The notes below the pieces were generated by a model. It searched no databases and was not told where the DNA came from. It saw nothing but the letters and a program-made list of their open reading frames with translations. From Oscillospiraceae bacterium (lineage in GTDB: Bacteria; Bacillota; Clostridia; Oscillospirales; Ruminococcaceae): a stretch of 46,126 nt of DNA. Shown here one piece after another: positions 1 through 8,613 of the stretch (position 1 is its first letter; each line of letters begins with the position of its first letter). The position numbers and the translations under genes are program-made. The stretch is from NCBI GenBank assembly GCA_021199855.1, contig JAJQHD010000050.1, positions 1-46,126 on the forward strand. Direction: 5' to 3'.

Positions 1-81
1 ATCTTTCTTCGTTATTTTATTCTTTTTGGGTCACATCTCTTGACAACGCAGAAACATTCTATCAAATTTGGCAGAAGGGTA

Positions 82-110
82 TTGACTTTGCAACTTGATT
101 AGGCTATAAT
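82..110 (+). promoter_or_regulatory. sigma-A-type promoter
   Basis: TTGACT (82-87), a 17-bp spacer and a perfect TATAAT (105-110) are visible. Transcription would start near 117. It can drive either the short structured RNA ending at the terminator at 214-247 or, by read-through, the lipoprotein gene at 368. Confidence 0.75.
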
Positions 111-116
111 AAAAAT

Positions 117-247
117 GTGAGGTGTCGGATTGGACACTGAATTTAGAACTTTGATTATATCAGATTTCAGCTTGCTTTGCAAGCACCAAAACGCGCTGAA
201 TGTGGAATAAAAGAAAACCTCTCCTAAAAAACTTGGGGAGGGTTTTT
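117..247 (+). ncRNA. candidate small RNA or attenuated leader
   Basis: The ~130-nt interval begins just after a near-consensus promoter and ends in a rho-independent terminator. It contains two compact hairpins, GTGTC/GACAC (122-137) and GCTTGC-TTT-GCAAGC (170-184), and no convincing open reading frame. It could be an independent sRNA or a transcription-attenuation leader of the downstream lipoprotein gene. I recognise no RNA family. This is inference from promoter, hairpins and terminator only. Confidence 0.35.
214..247 (+). terminator. rho-independent terminator
   Basis: AAAACCTCTCC pairs with GGGGAGGGTTTT (one bulged G) around a short A-rich loop and is followed by a T-run. It lies between the promoter at 82-110 and the lipoprotein gene. 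Confidence 0.7.
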
Positions 248-276
248 CTGAATTATGGGGATAAATTGCAGTGGCT

Positions 277-303
277 GTGTAAAATCCGGATTACAGAAAT
301 CGG
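277..303 (+). promoter_or_regulatory. dyad element shared with the 8.7-kb gene
   Basis: The dyad TGTAA-N8-TTACA, with TCCGGA at its centre, lies 65 nt before the lipoprotein start. A copy differing at two positions (one substitution, one missing base) over about 26 nt lies at 8713-8738, upstream of the other secreted-protein gene. The symmetry suggests an operator or activator site; the binding protein is unknown. Confidence 0.4.
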
Positions 304-367
304 GAGCTACGGGGGTAGAATGAAAGCACTACAAAAGCAATGCTTTTACAAAGAAAGGAACCTGAAA

Positions 368-1147
368 ATGAAAAAAAGAAAACTTTTCCCGGCAATTGCA
401 ATCATGCTCGCTGTAATCACACTTTTCAGCGGATGCGAAATGCCTTTACTCGGCAATAAGACGTACAAGCTATATTCTGAAGCTGTTTCCACACTTGAAA
501 AAGCGGGTGGTTACGATGTTGATTGCACTGTGGATGTCTATCTGTATGACGATTCCGGCAACATCGAATCCGCGACGCTCGAAATGAACATCAAGGCAAA
601 CGGCGACAACGCACAGGTGTCAGCCGACTATGGCGAACTAGGGTTTGATTACGTCACCACCGTAATAGATGATAGGGCATACTTTGAAATAGGTGACTAT
701 TGCGTCTACTTCACCATTCCCGACTCATACTATGACACCTACGATTACGATTCGCTGGTTTCCGAATTCAATCTTCCGGAGCTTGCAGAGAAGGTTTTCA
801 GCGACGTTGAGGTCGAGGAAAACACCAGAGGCATGAAGCGGTTCACTGTTACACTGAGTGATGATGACGATTACGGCGATATGATCGATGAGCTGATAAT
901 GTCATTTTTCGTTGAAGATGATATCGATATAGATCTCAGCGATGTAACCTACGTCATGACCTTCGACAGTAATGGCTATCTTTCCACAATGGAAATGTCC
1001 TGCGGCATGGTTTTGTCAGCTTACGATGAGTCAATGTATGGCAATATAACCGCCGAATACACCTTCACAGATTTCGGCTTCGCCCCGAAAATAAAGCTCA
1101 GCCATGATATCAGTGAGTATACCTATGGCGGAGAGCTGGAAACGTAA
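368..1147 (+). CDS. secreted lipoprotein of unknown function
   Basis: This 259-residue protein starts at ATG 368, chosen because AAAGGA (354-359) sits 8 nt upstream and a classic lipoprotein signal follows. The signal has a basic MKKRK start, a hydrophobic stretch and a lipobox-like LFSGC with Cys23 as the lipidated residue. An upstream in-frame extension from 200 has no ribosome site and runs through the terminator, so I reject it. The mature part is acidic and Tyr/Asp-rich with alternating beta-type segments and resembles generic Clostridial surface lipoproteins. It would be anchored on the outer face of the membrane. I do not recognise a specific function. The gene appears monocistronic, bounded by terminators on both sides. 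Confidence 0.8.
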   Translation: MKKRKLFPAIAIMLAVITLFSGCEMPLLGNKTYKLYSEAVSTLEKAGGYDVDCTVDVYLYDDSGNIESATLEMNIKANGDNAQVSADYGELGFDYVTTVIDDRAYFEIGDYCVYFTIPDSYYDTYDYDSLVSEFNLPELAEKVFSDVEVEENTRGMKRFTVTLSDDDDYGDMIDELIMSFFVEDDIDIDLSDVTYVMTFDSNGYLSTMEMSCGMVLSAYDESMYGNITAEYTFTDFGFAPKIKLSHDISEYTYGGELET

Positions 1148-1161
1148 TACACATAATGACT

Positions 1162-1197
1162 AAACCCTCTTCCCCAGATTTCGGGGAGGAGGGTTTT
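1162..1197. terminator. bidirectional terminator
   Basis: AAACCCTCTTCCCC pairs with GGGGAGGAGGGTTT (one G-U wobble), flanked by A on one side and T on the other. It separates two convergent genes, the lipoprotein gene (+) and the Clp-FtsH fusion (-). Confidence 0.75.
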
Positions 1198-1221
1198 GGC
1201 TTTGAAATGGTTCGGGGACTT

Positions 1222-4200
1222 TTAGTCGGAGCTGTTATTAGCTGTCACCCTTAAAATCCCCTGTTCTCCTGCGTTTTTGAGGGTGTTTTCGATTTCGATG
1301 CCGCTCATGTGGTTTTTGACCATCAGCTCGGCGACCAGGGCGTCGATTTTGTCCTTGTTTTCGGAAATCGTCTTTATGGTTTCGGACATCTGCTCGCTTA
1401 AGATACGGTTGACGGCGGTTCTCACTTCTATGGACATCGCACCGCCGGAGTTGTCGCCGGTGACAACTGCAAGACCGAATTCGCTGTCCATGCCGTATGT
1501 GCAGACAATCTGCCTTGCGATATTAGTGGCGGAAACAAGGTCTCCGCTTGCTCCTGAGGAGATGCCGTCTCTTTCGCCATAATAGGCGATTTCTGCGGCT
1601 CTTCCACCGAGAGAAGTCCTGATTTTTGCAAGAAGCTCGTCCTTCGTGTAGATAGCCTTGCCCTCATTGTCGGCATGTTGCATATAGCCGCCGTGATTGC
1701 CGCGGGCGACGATTGTCAGATAGGAGGGAGTTTCGCCGCTGTGCCAGCACATGAATGCATGACCGGCTTCGTGCCTTGCAACCCGCTCAAGCTGGGACTC
1801 ATCCCACTTTTTGGTGTTGCCGTTGTTGAAGGTCTCAAAAGCCTCCTCGAAAATCGAATCGGTAACCTTGGTGCTTCCCTCCCTTATGGCGGAGCGAAGT
1901 GCAAGCTCCATCGCAGAATCGAGTTCGGCAAGGCTCATTCCGGTTGAACGGATTGCGATGTTCTCAATCTGATCTTCTGAAATGTCGAACGCCTGGTTCT
2001 TCGCTATCTTCATTCGGAGGAACCTGATTCTGTCCTCCTTGCCGGGAAGCTCGATATAAACTCTTCTGTCAAAGCGGCGCATCAGTGCGGGATCAAGGCT
2101 CTTGCTTCCACCAGGTTCAACGTCGAAATTGGTTGCCGCAAGGACGAATACCGGCTTGGAAGCGTCGCTTGTGAAGCCGTCCATCTCGGTGAGGAATGCA
2201 GTCAGAGTCTCCTCACTGCTTCCGCCGTTTACCGACGAGCCCCTGCGCTCCTTTGCAATTGCATCTATCTCATCTATGAAGAGGATCGAAGGCGCATACT
2301 TTCTCGCTGTGTTGAACAGCTCGTGCACCTTTTCGGGACCCTCTCCGACATACTTCTTCAAGAACTGATTGCCCTCTGCGGCAATGAAAGTGACGTCCGA
2401 TTCCTTTGCCATTGCTTTTGCAAGCATGGTCTTGCCCGTTCCGGGAGGTCCATAGAGAAGGACGCCCTTGGGAGCCTTGACTCCCGTTCCGACATACTTC
2501 TTTGGATTTTTGAGATACTCGACGAAGTATGTGAGCTCCCTTTTTGCGTCAGCGGCACCGATTACATCGTCGAATCTGACATCTGGTTTGGAAACCGAGC
2601 TTAAGACATTCTTTGAGTCCTCGGCGTCAACTGCTACTGCAAGATTGAGATCAAACAGCTTGATTTCGGCAATCTTACCGTCTTCGGAGATGGACTGCGA
2701 AGTTTCAAATGTAACGAGCTTATTCGCCATCGCAAGCCTGGTCATGCACGCCTGCTGATGAAGGCTGGTGGAGATGTCCGTAATCGTTTCAAGCAGGGTG
2801 TCATCACTCTCGGATATGTGGATGACTTCCCTGACTCCCTGCCTTAGGAATGTTATCCTTTCCTCCTCTACAAGGCTTTCGCCGTCTTTTTCGACGAGAT
2901 ATACCGGGATATCAGCCCTGTTTTCGCGGACAAATTTATAGAAATCTCTTGCCGCAGAGTCGACATCCTCTATATTGAGGCTGGTGATGGTGTCCGGGTC
3001 AACTCCGCATCTCATGTCGAGCATAATAAAGCCGATATCGTCCGACTTCAGGTGCTCGATCGCATACTCAGTGCTGTCTGTTCCGAGAACCCTGAACGAC
3101 GGAAGTTTAACACGGCATGTCGAAGTGACGGAATCATCTGCAAAAACAAGAATCTCGGGCTCTTCGCTTGTTTCAAAGAGAGACCTGACTTCCGGCTTTG
3201 CACTTGAAAGGTCGACGCCGATATGTATTTTTTCGAGCTCTTCAATGCCGGAATCGTTATTTCCAGAAGTCATAAGCCGGAGAAGCTCGTAAAGTTCGTC
3301 ATTGAAGAACGCCTCTGAGCGCCCTCTTATTGTTCTTGCATCGGCAGATGCGCCCTCGGAGAAGAGGAGCGCAGTATAGACATTCTCATCAACCAGAAGT
3401 TCGATTCCGAAAGCATCTTTGAGGCTGTCAGCCTGGAGCTCGATCTTGTTCTTCGCTATCGTTCTTAAGTGGCTTGCACTCATCCGGTTGAACATGACGA
3501 CATTGCCGGAAGCGAATCTTGAGCATATGGCACTCGGGAAGAAAGGAGCTCCTGTCTCGGGGTTGATGTCCTTCTGGAGAGCTTTGACTATCACCTTTCT
3601 CGGAAGAGTGGAAAAGTCTCCTGTGTCGCTGTTTTCATACAGCTGTTTTCCGGCATTGGTTGTGAGAATTATAATTGTGTCTGTGAACGAAACCTCATTG
3701 TCGGTGTAGTTGTCCCTCAGTCTTCCGGCGTCGAGAATCTGCAAAAACAGGTTGATGACGCAGGTGTGCGCCTTTTCTATCTCGTCAAACAGAAGAACAC
3801 ACTTCGGATGCTCGGCGACAAAGCCGGTTACATTTCCAGCCTTTGCGTTCTTATAGACCTTGTCCGAACCGCAGAATTCGAGGTTTGCTTCCTTGTCGGC
3901 ATACTCGCTCATATCAAATCTCATGAACGGGAGCTCCAGAGCCTCAGCCGCCTTTCCCGCCATAAATGTCTTACCTACACCTGGAGGTCCGGCAAAGAGG
4001 AAGGTGGCTTTCGGACGATTGCTCTTGTAGTGAATGCTTGAAAGCATATCCGCGCGGAAATATCCGGTGACGAAGGTGTTTATAGCGTTATCCTGACCGA
4101 AAACCCACTTGTGGAGCTCTTCCCTGAGACGCTTCGTTGAAGTGACTATGTCGGTCATCGTGCTCTTTTTCTTTGCATCCGGCTCATCGGTACTTGGCTT

Positions 4201-4719
4201 CTCCTTTTCAGGAACATCTTCAGGGACGTCAGCACTGCTTTCGTGTACTCCAAATTTCATCTTCAATACTGCCATACTCGTTTCAAGTGGTTCATTCGGA
4301 AGTCCAAGGTCAATGAATTCACTTTTTATCCTGTCATTTGGCTCGTCCATAACGCATTCAAGCAATGTAGCAGTTGATATACATTCAAGCGATTTGCTCC
4401 TGGCAATCTTTTCGGCGTTCTGAAGCCTTTTCTTCATATCAAGGTCATCCAGAAACGCGTTGCCGTCAGAGCTATTTATGTATTCCAGGAAAACCTCCTT
4501 GATGTGCTGGAAATCGACATATATGCCTACATGCCTGTCAATTACATTCAGAGCTTCAGTCAGCTCTTTGCATCTTTCCTCTCTGGGGGTCTCCTCAAGC
4601 TTGTCTATGACAGCTATAACAAACCTTTCCACAGTAAATGGAGCATTTCTTTTATTCCCTATTGTCTTGGAATATTCCATGATATCCGCAAGAAATTCGC
4701 TTATCCTTATTTCGCTCAT
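1222..4719 (-). CDS. ClpB-like AAA+ / receiver-like / FtsH-M41 fusion protease
   Basis: 1165 residues. Residues 1-150 resemble the helical Clp N-domain. A ClpA/B D2-like AAA+ follows, with Walker A GPPGVGKT (244-251), Walker B LLFDEIEKA (309-317) and sensor TTNAG. Residues about 522-650 look like a CheY-type receiver, with an acidic pair DD at 528-529 and candidate phospho-acceptor Asp568 in IMLDM. Then comes an FtsH-type AAA+ with GPPGTGKT (757-764), LFIDEID (813-819) and the DPALMRRFDRRV arginine-finger region. It ends in an M41 zinc protease with HEAGH (983-987) and the third-ligand motif SGASGD (Asp1060). The membrane segments of true FtsH are absent, so it should be a cytosolic ATP-dependent protease. 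AAAGGGTG is the ribosome site. It is last in the cluster after two YbjN-like and two TIR-TPR genes. The substrate is unknown; the receiver assignment is the weakest part. Confidence 0.85.
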   Translation of the reverse strand: MSEIRISEFLADIMEYSKTIGNKRNAPFTVERFVIAVIDKLEETPREERCKELTEALNVIDRHVGIYVDFQHIKEVFLEYINSSDGNAFLDDLDMKKRLQNAEKIARSKSLECISTATLLECVMDEPNDRIKSEFIDLGLPNEPLETSMAVLKMKFGVHESSADVPEDVPEKEKPSTDEPDAKKKSTMTDIVTSTKRLREELHKWVFGQDNAINTFVTGYFRADMLSSIHYKSNRPKATFLFAGPPGVGKTFMAGKAAEALELPFMRFDMSEYADKEANLEFCGSDKVYKNAKAGNVTGFVAEHPKCVLLFDEIEKAHTCVINLFLQILDAGRLRDNYTDNEVSFTDTIIILTTNAGKQLYENSDTGDFSTLPRKVIVKALQKDINPETGAPFFPSAICSRFASGNVVMFNRMSASHLRTIAKNKIELQADSLKDAFGIELLVDENVYTALLFSEGASADARTIRGRSEAFFNDELYELLRLMTSGNNDSGIEELEKIHIGVDLSSAKPEVRSLFETSEEPEILVFADDSVTSTCRVKLPSFRVLGTDSTEYAIEHLKSDDIGFIMLDMRCGVDPDTITSLNIEDVDSAARDFYKFVRENRADIPVYLVEKDGESLVEEERITFLRQGVREVIHISESDDTLLETITDISTSLHQQACMTRLAMANKLVTFETSQSISEDGKIAEIKLFDLNLAVAVDAEDSKNVLSSVSKPDVRFDDVIGAADAKRELTYFVEYLKNPKKYVGTGVKAPKGVLLYGPPGTGKTMLAKAMAKESDVTFIAAEGNQFLKKYVGEGPEKVHELFNTARKYAPSILFIDEIDAIAKERRGSSVNGGSSEETLTAFLTEMDGFTSDASKPVFVLAATNFDVEPGGSKSLDPALMRRFDRRVYIELPGKEDRIRFLRMKIAKNQAFDISEDQIENIAIRSTGMSLAELDSAMELALRSAIREGSTKVTDSIFEEAFETFNNGNTKKWDESQLERVARHEAGHAFMCWHSGETPSYLTIVARGNHGGYMQHADNEGKAIYTKDELLAKIRTSLGGRAAEIAYYGERDGISSGASGDLVSATNIARQIVCTYGMDSEFGLAVVTGDNSGGAMSIEVRTAVNRILSEQMSETIKTISENKDKIDALVAELMVKNHMSGIEIENTLKNAGEQGILRVTANNSSD

Positions 4720-4756
4720 CTGCTTTTACACCCTTTATCACATTATAAATCAACAT

Positions 4757-4782
4757 AAGCCCTGAATGTGGATTCAGGGCTT
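4757..4782 (-). terminator. intercistronic hairpin before the Clp-FtsH gene
   Basis: AAGCCCTGAAT-GTGG-ATTCAGGGCTT is a perfect 11-bp stem. It has T's on the plus side but no T-run in the minus-strand direction of the operon, so it is more likely an attenuator, processing site or mRNA stabiliser than a full stop. A TATAAT on the minus strand (4742-4747) follows immediately, without a clear -35 box. Confidence 0.5.
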
Positions 4783-4797
4783 TTGCCGCAGTAATTA

Positions 4798-5271
4798 TCA
4801 GTCTTTCGCCATAAAGTCGGAGATGCTCATAAATCCCTTTTCAAGAGCCAGGAACCTGTCGTTATACTTGTCTACCATCGCGGCAGAGCAGTCTATCATG
4901 TACTTGAACAGACCATCGCCGATGGTGCTTTCTCTGAACGAAGCTGTCATGCGGAACATAACAGTGCCATCAGAGATGTCAAAGTCGAAGCTTCCGTCAA
5001 TCATGCCATATGAGGCGACGCACGCCGCTATAGCGCCATCCATCCTCTTTGATTCGCTCATCTTGAAAGGCAGTGGAGACAAAAGTCTTATGAGCTGTCT
5101 GTCGATATCTACAACAAGTATGAATCTCATCGGGAGGTCTTCGCCTCTTACAGTGAAGTAGGCGATGAGCGCGTCCTCTTCCTTATCATATGACCAGCCT
5201 CTTGAGTCGATTGATTTGTAAAGATTTGTATAAACCTCTTTTGCGAGGGCTAATTTCTTTTCGTCAGCCAT
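4798..5271 (-). CDS. YbjN-like protein (copy 2)
   Basis: This 157-residue protein starts at ATG 5271, chosen because GGAGGAAAATATA precedes it; the longer frame from 5298 overlaps the upstream gene. It matches the YbjN / type III chaperone-like fold by pattern: an alternating alpha-beta domain with DLPMRFILVVDIDRQLIRL and an aromatic FDFDISDG strand, and no catalytic motif. It is a clear paralogue of the gene at 5285-5767 (both begin MADE and share block order). YbjN-fold proteins are often chaperones or adaptors. Its position directly before the Clp-FtsH fusion makes an adaptor role an attractive but unproven inference. Confidence 0.7.
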   Translation of the reverse strand: MADEKKLALAKEVYTNLYKSIDSRGWSYDKEEDALIAYFTVRGEDLPMRFILVVDIDRQLIRLLSPLPFKMSESKRMDGAIAACVASYGMIDGSFDFDISDGTVMFRMTASFRESTIGDGLFKYMIDCSAAMVDKYNDRFLALEKGFMSISDFMAKD

Positions 5272-5284
5272 TATATTTTCCTCC

Positions 5285-5767
5285 TTATTTCTTAGCAAGT
5301 GAAGAGATGAACTGCTCGGTTGTGATCATTCCCTTTGCAACCATCAGAAGCTTATCGTTGTAATCATCAATAGTCTTGAACGAGCAGAGAAGCATATACA
5401 TGAATACGCTCTCACTTACTGTGCTTTCGATGAAGCTGTTTGTCATGCGGAAGAAAATGTGCCCGTTCGTCACGCTGTAGTCGAAGCAACCGTCAACCAG
5501 AAGATTATTGATGACGCTGATTACCATTGCCATATCAACGCGCTTGTCCTCCTGAATCACGAAAGGCAGGTGGGAGGTAAGAAGCACCAGCTGTCTTTCC
5601 GCATCGACCTTGACTATGAATTCAACCGGCAGGTCATCGCCCTGCGCTCCGCATTCGATAGAGAGCTTCTCCTCATCCTTCTTGTATTTCCAATTGTTCT
5701 TTTCGAGCGTCTGACAAAGAAGCTTATAAACCTCATTCGCCTTAGCTACCTTCATTTCATCTGCCAT
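5285..5767 (-). CDS. YbjN-like protein (copy 1)
   Basis: 160 residues, with an AGGAGA ribosome site upstream of ATG 5767. It shows the same YbjN-type layout as its downstream paralogue, including DLPVEFIVKVDAERQLVLL and CFDYSVTNGHIFFRM. No signal peptide, membrane segment or catalytic motif is visible, so it is predicted to be cytosolic. The next gene begins 13 nt downstream, so the two are co-transcribed. A separate promoter at 5868-5896 can express copy 1, copy 2 and the Clp-FtsH fusion independently of the TIR genes. The tandem pair may form a heterodimer; that is inference. Confidence 0.7.
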   Translation of the reverse strand: MADEMKVAKANEVYKLLCQTLEKNNWKYKKDEEKLSIECGAQGDDLPVEFIVKVDAERQLVLLTSHLPFVIQEDKRVDMAMVISVINNLLVDGCFDYSVTNGHIFFRMTNSFIESTVSESVFMYMLLCSFKTIDDYNDKLLMVAKGMITTEQFISSLAKK

Positions 5768-5867
5768 TGGGTAACATCTCCTGTTCTGATTTTTTTATGT
5801 AGTACAGACCGCCGTTCACAGCCTGTAAATACAGCTTTCCTGCCTTTGGTTCCACAAAGTATAATGC

Positions 5868-5896
5868 ATTATAACATAAATCCGCATATATTTCAA
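5868..5896 (-). promoter_or_regulatory. promoter for the ybjN-ybjN-clp/ftsH unit
   Basis: On the minus strand TTGAAA (5891-5896), 17 bp, TATAAT (5868-5873). It lies in the 176-bp gap between the second TIR gene and the first YbjN-like gene. Confidence 0.65.
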
Positions 5897-5943
5897 CATA
5901 TTCTGAGAATTTTATTTACGATTTTGACGAAAACGAAGCGAGA

Positions 5944-6966
5944 TTACTTGCTGGGCTTGGCGCGAACCATCTTCGCACGGACAACTATCAGATTCCTGGT
6001 ATATTCCGAAATGTACGGGCTTTTTTTCACAAGTTCGCTCAGGATTGCCTCCGCTTTCTTCAGCATGTCCACATTAACAGATGATGGGTCAGCTGTTGCA
6101 AGGCTGTAACAGGCAACCGCCAGGTTGTTATAATCCTCATTAGTTTTAGTAAGCTCGGCTAATTGCTCGCATATCGCCTGGCTCCGGCTATACCATATCT
6201 TTGCCTCTGAATAGCTTTTTCCGACTAAGCAGACGTCGCCCATTTTTTTATAGCACGAAGACAGTTCCTTGCGGTCTTCAGCCTCGCCCGTCTCCCCGGC
6301 TATCTGTTCTCGTATACCAATGCTCTTTTCTAACCACTTTCGCGCCTCAACGATGTTGCCTGCTTTTTCGCACTCTTTTCCCAGGTCGTAATACTTCCGG
6401 CTTTCCTCACGAAGCGATGCTATGTTGTATGAATCTGTCCCTTTCTTCTCTACCGGCTCCTGTTTCTTAACAGGTACTGTCTCCGGTTCTTCAGCAGCTT
6501 CAATGTCCTCAGGTGCCTCCGCAGAATCATTCCTGCACGGTGCAAGAAGTGGCGTCTTCTCTATAAGCCTGTCAAAGAACTGCTCTTTGTCCTGATACTG
6601 GAACCAGAAGGTCGACTGGTATGAGGACAACTGCATGTCCAATCCATCGCTGAGCTCGATGTCCTCAAGATAAACAGAGAGAATGCTTCTTCTCTTCTTA
6701 AGAGCGTAATTGACTTCCTGACGGCAATTTAACGATTCCGCAGACGCGTTGCTATGAAACGCTATACACACCTCGCACAAGCGAAGATGCTTAGCGATCG
6801 ACTCCGACCATTCCGAACCCCACTCGATTCCCTCGTCAAACCAGATTCTGAAGCCCGCGTCATGCAGTCTCTCAATTATCGGGTAGACTATGTCACCATC
6901 CACGTGAGCATAGCTTACAAATATGTACTTTTCGTTTCCCTCATACGGTCTGAAACTGCAGGTCAT
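5944..6966 (-). CDS. TIR-domain protein with short TPR tail
   Basis: 340 residues. Residues 10-140 form a TIR domain: YIFVSYAHVDGD at the first strand and loop, then RIWFDEGIEWGSEW, then NCRQEVNYAL. Glu84 occupies the position of the NADase catalytic glutamate of bacterial TIRs and SARM1. Residues ~180-330 carry TPR-type helical pairs (ARKWLEKSIGIREQ, AKIWYSRSQAICEQ). TIR proteins of this type degrade or convert NAD+ when activated, or act as interaction modules; I cannot tell which. GGAGG 8 nt before ATG 6966 fixes the start. It begins 22 nt after the longer TIR-TPR gene. The first ~143 residues of the two proteins differ at about a dozen positions, indicating recent tandem duplication. Confidence 0.8.
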   Translation of the reverse strand: MTCSFRPYEGNEKYIFVSYAHVDGDIVYPIIERLHDAGFRIWFDEGIEWGSEWSESIAKHLRLCEVCIAFHSNASAESLNCRQEVNYALKKRRSILSVYLEDIELSDGLDMQLSSYQSTFWFQYQDKEQFFDRLIEKTPLLAPCRNDSAEAPEDIEAAEEPETVPVKKQEPVEKKGTDSYNIASLREESRKYYDLGKECEKAGNIVEARKWLEKSIGIREQIAGETGEAEDRKELSSCYKKMGDVCLVGKSYSEAKIWYSRSQAICEQLAELTKTNEDYNNLAVACYSLATADPSSVNVDMLKKAEAILSELVKKSPYISEYTRNLIVVRAKMVRAKPSK

Positions 6967-6988
6967 TTTGGTTCCTCCGATGGATTAA

Positions 6989-8563
6989 TTATCGTTTTGG
7001 TGCGGCTTTGGAAATCGAGTTGCGGATGGCGCTCAGATAATTTGAATATCGTGACTGGCTCGGATATTGCTTTGCAAGATCAGCAAAGATAGCCTCCGCC
7101 TTTTTCAGACAGATAGTATTGCCGGAAAGAGCCTCAATTGTGCCGATTGCAAAATACGCCTTTCCCATCTGTTCGCGGGCTTCCGCAGAGTTTTTATTTC
7201 CGAAAATATGCTCCTTAAGCTTCAGGTCTTTTTCATACCATTCTCTCGCTTCGCCATATTCATGCTGTAAGGTGCAAATGGTCGCCAGGGAAACGTAAAC
7301 GGAGGACAGCTCCCGCCTCGAATCCATCGACCAAGTTTCATCTGCAACCCGCTCTCTTATAGCCGCGCTTTTCTGGTACAGCTCCTTTGCTTCAGACAGA
7401 CTGTTTCTCGCCTGATAGATTTCTCCCAGCTTTTCATAGCTTGTAGCCAGATTCTGGCGATCCTCCATCGTTCCCGTCTCACCGGCTATTCGTTCTCTTA
7501 TTGCCAAGCCTTTCTCATACCACTTCTTTGCTCCAAAGTGGTCAAGCTCGGCTTTACAGAGATCTCCGATTTTGTGGTAAAGTACGGACAGTTCCCGACA
7601 GTCTTCCACTGTTCCAGATTCACAAGACAGATGCTCTCCTATTGCCACACCTTTTTCATACCATTTTCTCGCTTCGGACAGCCTGTTTTCAGCCTGGCTG
7701 ACATTGCCCATTCCGTTATACACAAAAGCAAGATCACGGCGAATTTCATCAGAACCTACTTCATTGAGCAGTTGTTCACCTATCTCCAGGCTTTTCATAT
7801 ACCAATCTCTTGCTATAGTAAAATCGCCTGCATTTTCATATTCTTTTCCTTGGTCGTAATACTTCCGGCTTTCTTCACGAAGAGACTGAAACAGAACGGG
7901 AGATACGTCTGTATCGTTTTCCTCTTCCGGCTCCGGCTCATTTTCAGACTCATCCACTGATTCTTCCATAGATTCAGCTTCCGGCTCTTCGACAACTTCC
8001 TCAGCCGCTTTCTCCGTGATTTCAATCTCCTGCTCTTCAGTAGCTTCTGACTTCACTTCCTCAGTGACTTTAACCTCTTCCTCAGCTACATTCTCAATGC
8101 TTTCGGGCATCTCTCCGGCATTTTCACTCCTGCACGGTGCAAGAAGCGGCGTCTTCTCTATAAGCCTGTCAATGAACTGCTCCTTATCCTGATATTGATA
8201 CCAGAAGGTTGACTGGTATGAGGACAACTGCATGTCTAAGCCCTTACTGAGTTTGACATCCTCCAGGTAGACTGACAGGATGCTCCTCATCTCTTTCAGG
8301 GCATAATTTACCTCCTGACGGCAGTTCATGGATTTTGCAGAGGCATTGCTGTGAAACGCGATGCAGACCTCGCATTCGCTGAGGTGCTCCGCAATCGACT
8401 CGGACCACTCTGATCCCCACTCGATTCCTTCATCAAACCAGATTCTGAAGCCCGCGTCATGCAGTCTTTCAATTATTGGGTAGACTATGTCCCCGTCCAC
8501 ATGGGCATAGCTGACAAATATGTATTTTTCATTTCCCTCATACGGTCTGAAACTGCAGGTCAT
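6989..8563 (-). CDS. TIR-domain protein with acidic linker and TPR array
   Basis: 524 residues from ATG 8563, chosen because GGAGG (complement at 8571-8575) precedes it exactly as in the paralogue; the 20-residue upstream extension has no ribosome site. Residues 10-140 are a TIR domain with putative catalytic Glu84. Residues ~150-225 are a Glu/Val-rich acidic linker, and ~235-500 hold about five TPR-like repeats of ~48 residues (kinesin-light-chain style; ARKWYEKGVAIGE, AKKWYEKGLAIRE, AREWYEKDLKLKE). The TPR array likely senses a partner while TIR is the effector. It is first in the operon, driven by the consensus promoter at 8614-8642. Compared with its neighbour it has gained, or the neighbour has lost, several TPR units and the linker. 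Confidence 0.8.
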   Translation of the reverse strand: MTCSFRPYEGNEKYIFVSYAHVDGDIVYPIIERLHDAGFRIWFDEGIEWGSEWSESIAEHLSECEVCIAFHSNASAKSMNCRQEVNYALKEMRSILSVYLEDVKLSKGLDMQLSSYQSTFWYQYQDKEQFIDRLIEKTPLLAPCRSENAGEMPESIENVAEEEVKVTEEVKSEATEEQEIEITEKAAEEVVEEPEAESMEESVDESENEPEPEEENDTDVSPVLFQSLREESRKYYDQGKEYENAGDFTIARDWYMKSLEIGEQLLNEVGSDEIRRDLAFVYNGMGNVSQAENRLSEARKWYEKGVAIGEHLSCESGTVEDCRELSVLYHKIGDLCKAELDHFGAKKWYEKGLAIRERIAGETGTMEDRQNLATSYEKLGEIYQARNSLSEAKELYQKSAAIRERVADETWSMDSRRELSSVYVSLATICTLQHEYGEAREWYEKDLKLKEHIFGNKNSAEAREQMGKAYFAIGTIEALSGNTICLKKAEAIFADLAKQYPSQSRYSNYLSAIRNSISKAAPKR

Positions 8564-8613
8564 TTTGGTTCCTCCACCCGTTTGCCGTTCTTTAGTTATA
8601 AATTTACACAATA

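Noticed and set aside
40-68. TTGACA at 40-45 as a promoter
   Set aside because: No acceptable -10 box at 16-18 bp; the promoter at 82-110 is far better.
1222-4719. Standard membrane FtsH
   Set aside because: No N-terminal transmembrane pair; a ClpB-like module and a receiver-like domain occupy that position.
5459-6109. 216-codon plus-strand open frame across the YbjN/TIR boundary
   Set aside because: It is antisense to the YbjN-like gene, an intergenic promoter and the TIR gene; there is no coding signature.
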